Part shown: piece by piece, positions 14,268 through 14,380 of the stretch
Position numbering within the stretch: position 1 is the first letter of the stretch
Layout: every line of letters starts with the position of its first letter
NCBI GenBank assembly: GCA_003567805.1
Contig: PWYP01000089.1
Span: forward strand, 1 to 14,380
Direction: 5' to 3'
DNA length: 14,380 nt
Origin: PVC group bacterium
GTDB taxonomy: Bacteria > Verrucomicrobiota > Kiritimatiellia > UBA8416
Notes under the pieces: generated by a model
The model's input: only the letters and a program-made list of their open reading frames with translations
What the model was told of the DNA's origin: nothing
Database searches by the model: none
Made by a program: the position numbers and the translations under genes

Positions 14268-14380
14268 TCCCGGCAACGTGCTACTCTCCCACAACCGAGT
14301 GCTGCAGTACCATTGCCGCTGAGGCCCTTCACTTCCGTGTTCGGGATGGGAACGGGTGTTACCTCCTCGCTATGGTCACC
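14268..14380 (-). rRNA. rrf: 5S ribosomal RNA (5' end cut by window edge)
   Basis: Read on the minus strand, the sequence has the 5S hallmarks in order: the ACCATAGCGAGGAGG start region, ACACCCGTTCCCATCCCGAA (loop B/helix III), CACGGAAGTGAAG, and near the end GGGAGAGTAG followed by GTTGCCGGGA, which closes helix I. About 113 nt are present; only a few 5' bases seem to lie beyond the right edge. It is followed at once by the terminator, so it is the last gene of an rRNA operon whose 23S gene would lie to the right, outside the window. Confidence 0.97.

Noticed and set aside
1..14380. CRISPR arrays, insertion sequences, phage or toxin-antitoxin modules
   Set aside because: No regularly spaced repeats, transposase-like or integrase-like products, or terminal inverted repeats with target duplications were seen. 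All main genes are housekeeping or signalling.

Overview
The window looks like chromosomal housekeeping DNA from a diderm bacterium, with no phage, transposase, CRISPR or toxin-antitoxin signal. Evidence for a diderm is a periplasmic-type tail-specific protease with a signal peptide, lipoprotein signal peptidase, and the diaminopimelate (DAP) route. A member of the PVC group (Kiritimatiellota/Lentisphaerae/Verrucomicrobiota-like) is my best guess. It rests on the gene mix: a DksA-type protein with a long Lys/Ala/Ser tail next to lspA, a LysA with a CENND-type active site, and a PgpH-type HD protein next to ybeY. It is an inference, not a sequence match.

Layout. 1-257 is non-coding leader with a 9-C run and a promoter-like TATAAT. 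258-1967 (+) is a PAS-PAS-PP2C (SpoIIE-type) phosphatase whose catalytic core contains an 11-C run. 1978-2472 (-) is an unrecognised signal-peptide protein, convergent with it. 2749-3018 (+) is an HU/IHF-type nucleoid protein with an ideal Shine-Dalgarno and its own terminator (3046-3083). A co-directional block then runs 3106-9297 (+): prc/ctp protease, dapF (ATGA overlap), exodeoxyribonuclease III, a small HMA-like protein, a membrane HD-domain phosphodiesterase of the PgpH type, and ybeY (about 100 bp overlap). A GC-rich structured element lies across the end of ybeY. A minus-strand block runs from 14037 down to 9326: DksA/TraR zinc-finger protein with a histone-H1-like tail, lspA, miaA, radC, and a LysA-type decarboxylase. 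It is preceded by a near-consensus promoter (14074-14102). The right edge is a 5S rRNA gene (-) with its terminator, evidently the 3' end of an rRNA operon that continues outside the window.

How the genes fit together. DapF makes meso-DAP for peptidoglycan and LysA turns it into lysine. Prc and LspA act on envelope proteins. YbeY, MiaA, 5S rRNA and the DksA-like protein belong to ribosome/tRNA maturation and transcriptional control. The HD protein and the PAS-phosphatase are signalling proteins. HU and the Lys-rich DksA-like protein are both potential nucleoid binders.

The points most worth a second look are the H1-like tail fused to a DksA domain, the 11-C tract that could switch the phosphatase off by slippage, the YbeY with a replaced third metal ligand and a C-terminus made from a structured repeat, and the HD protein that lacks the usual extracellular sensor. 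No clearly new multi-gene system was found.
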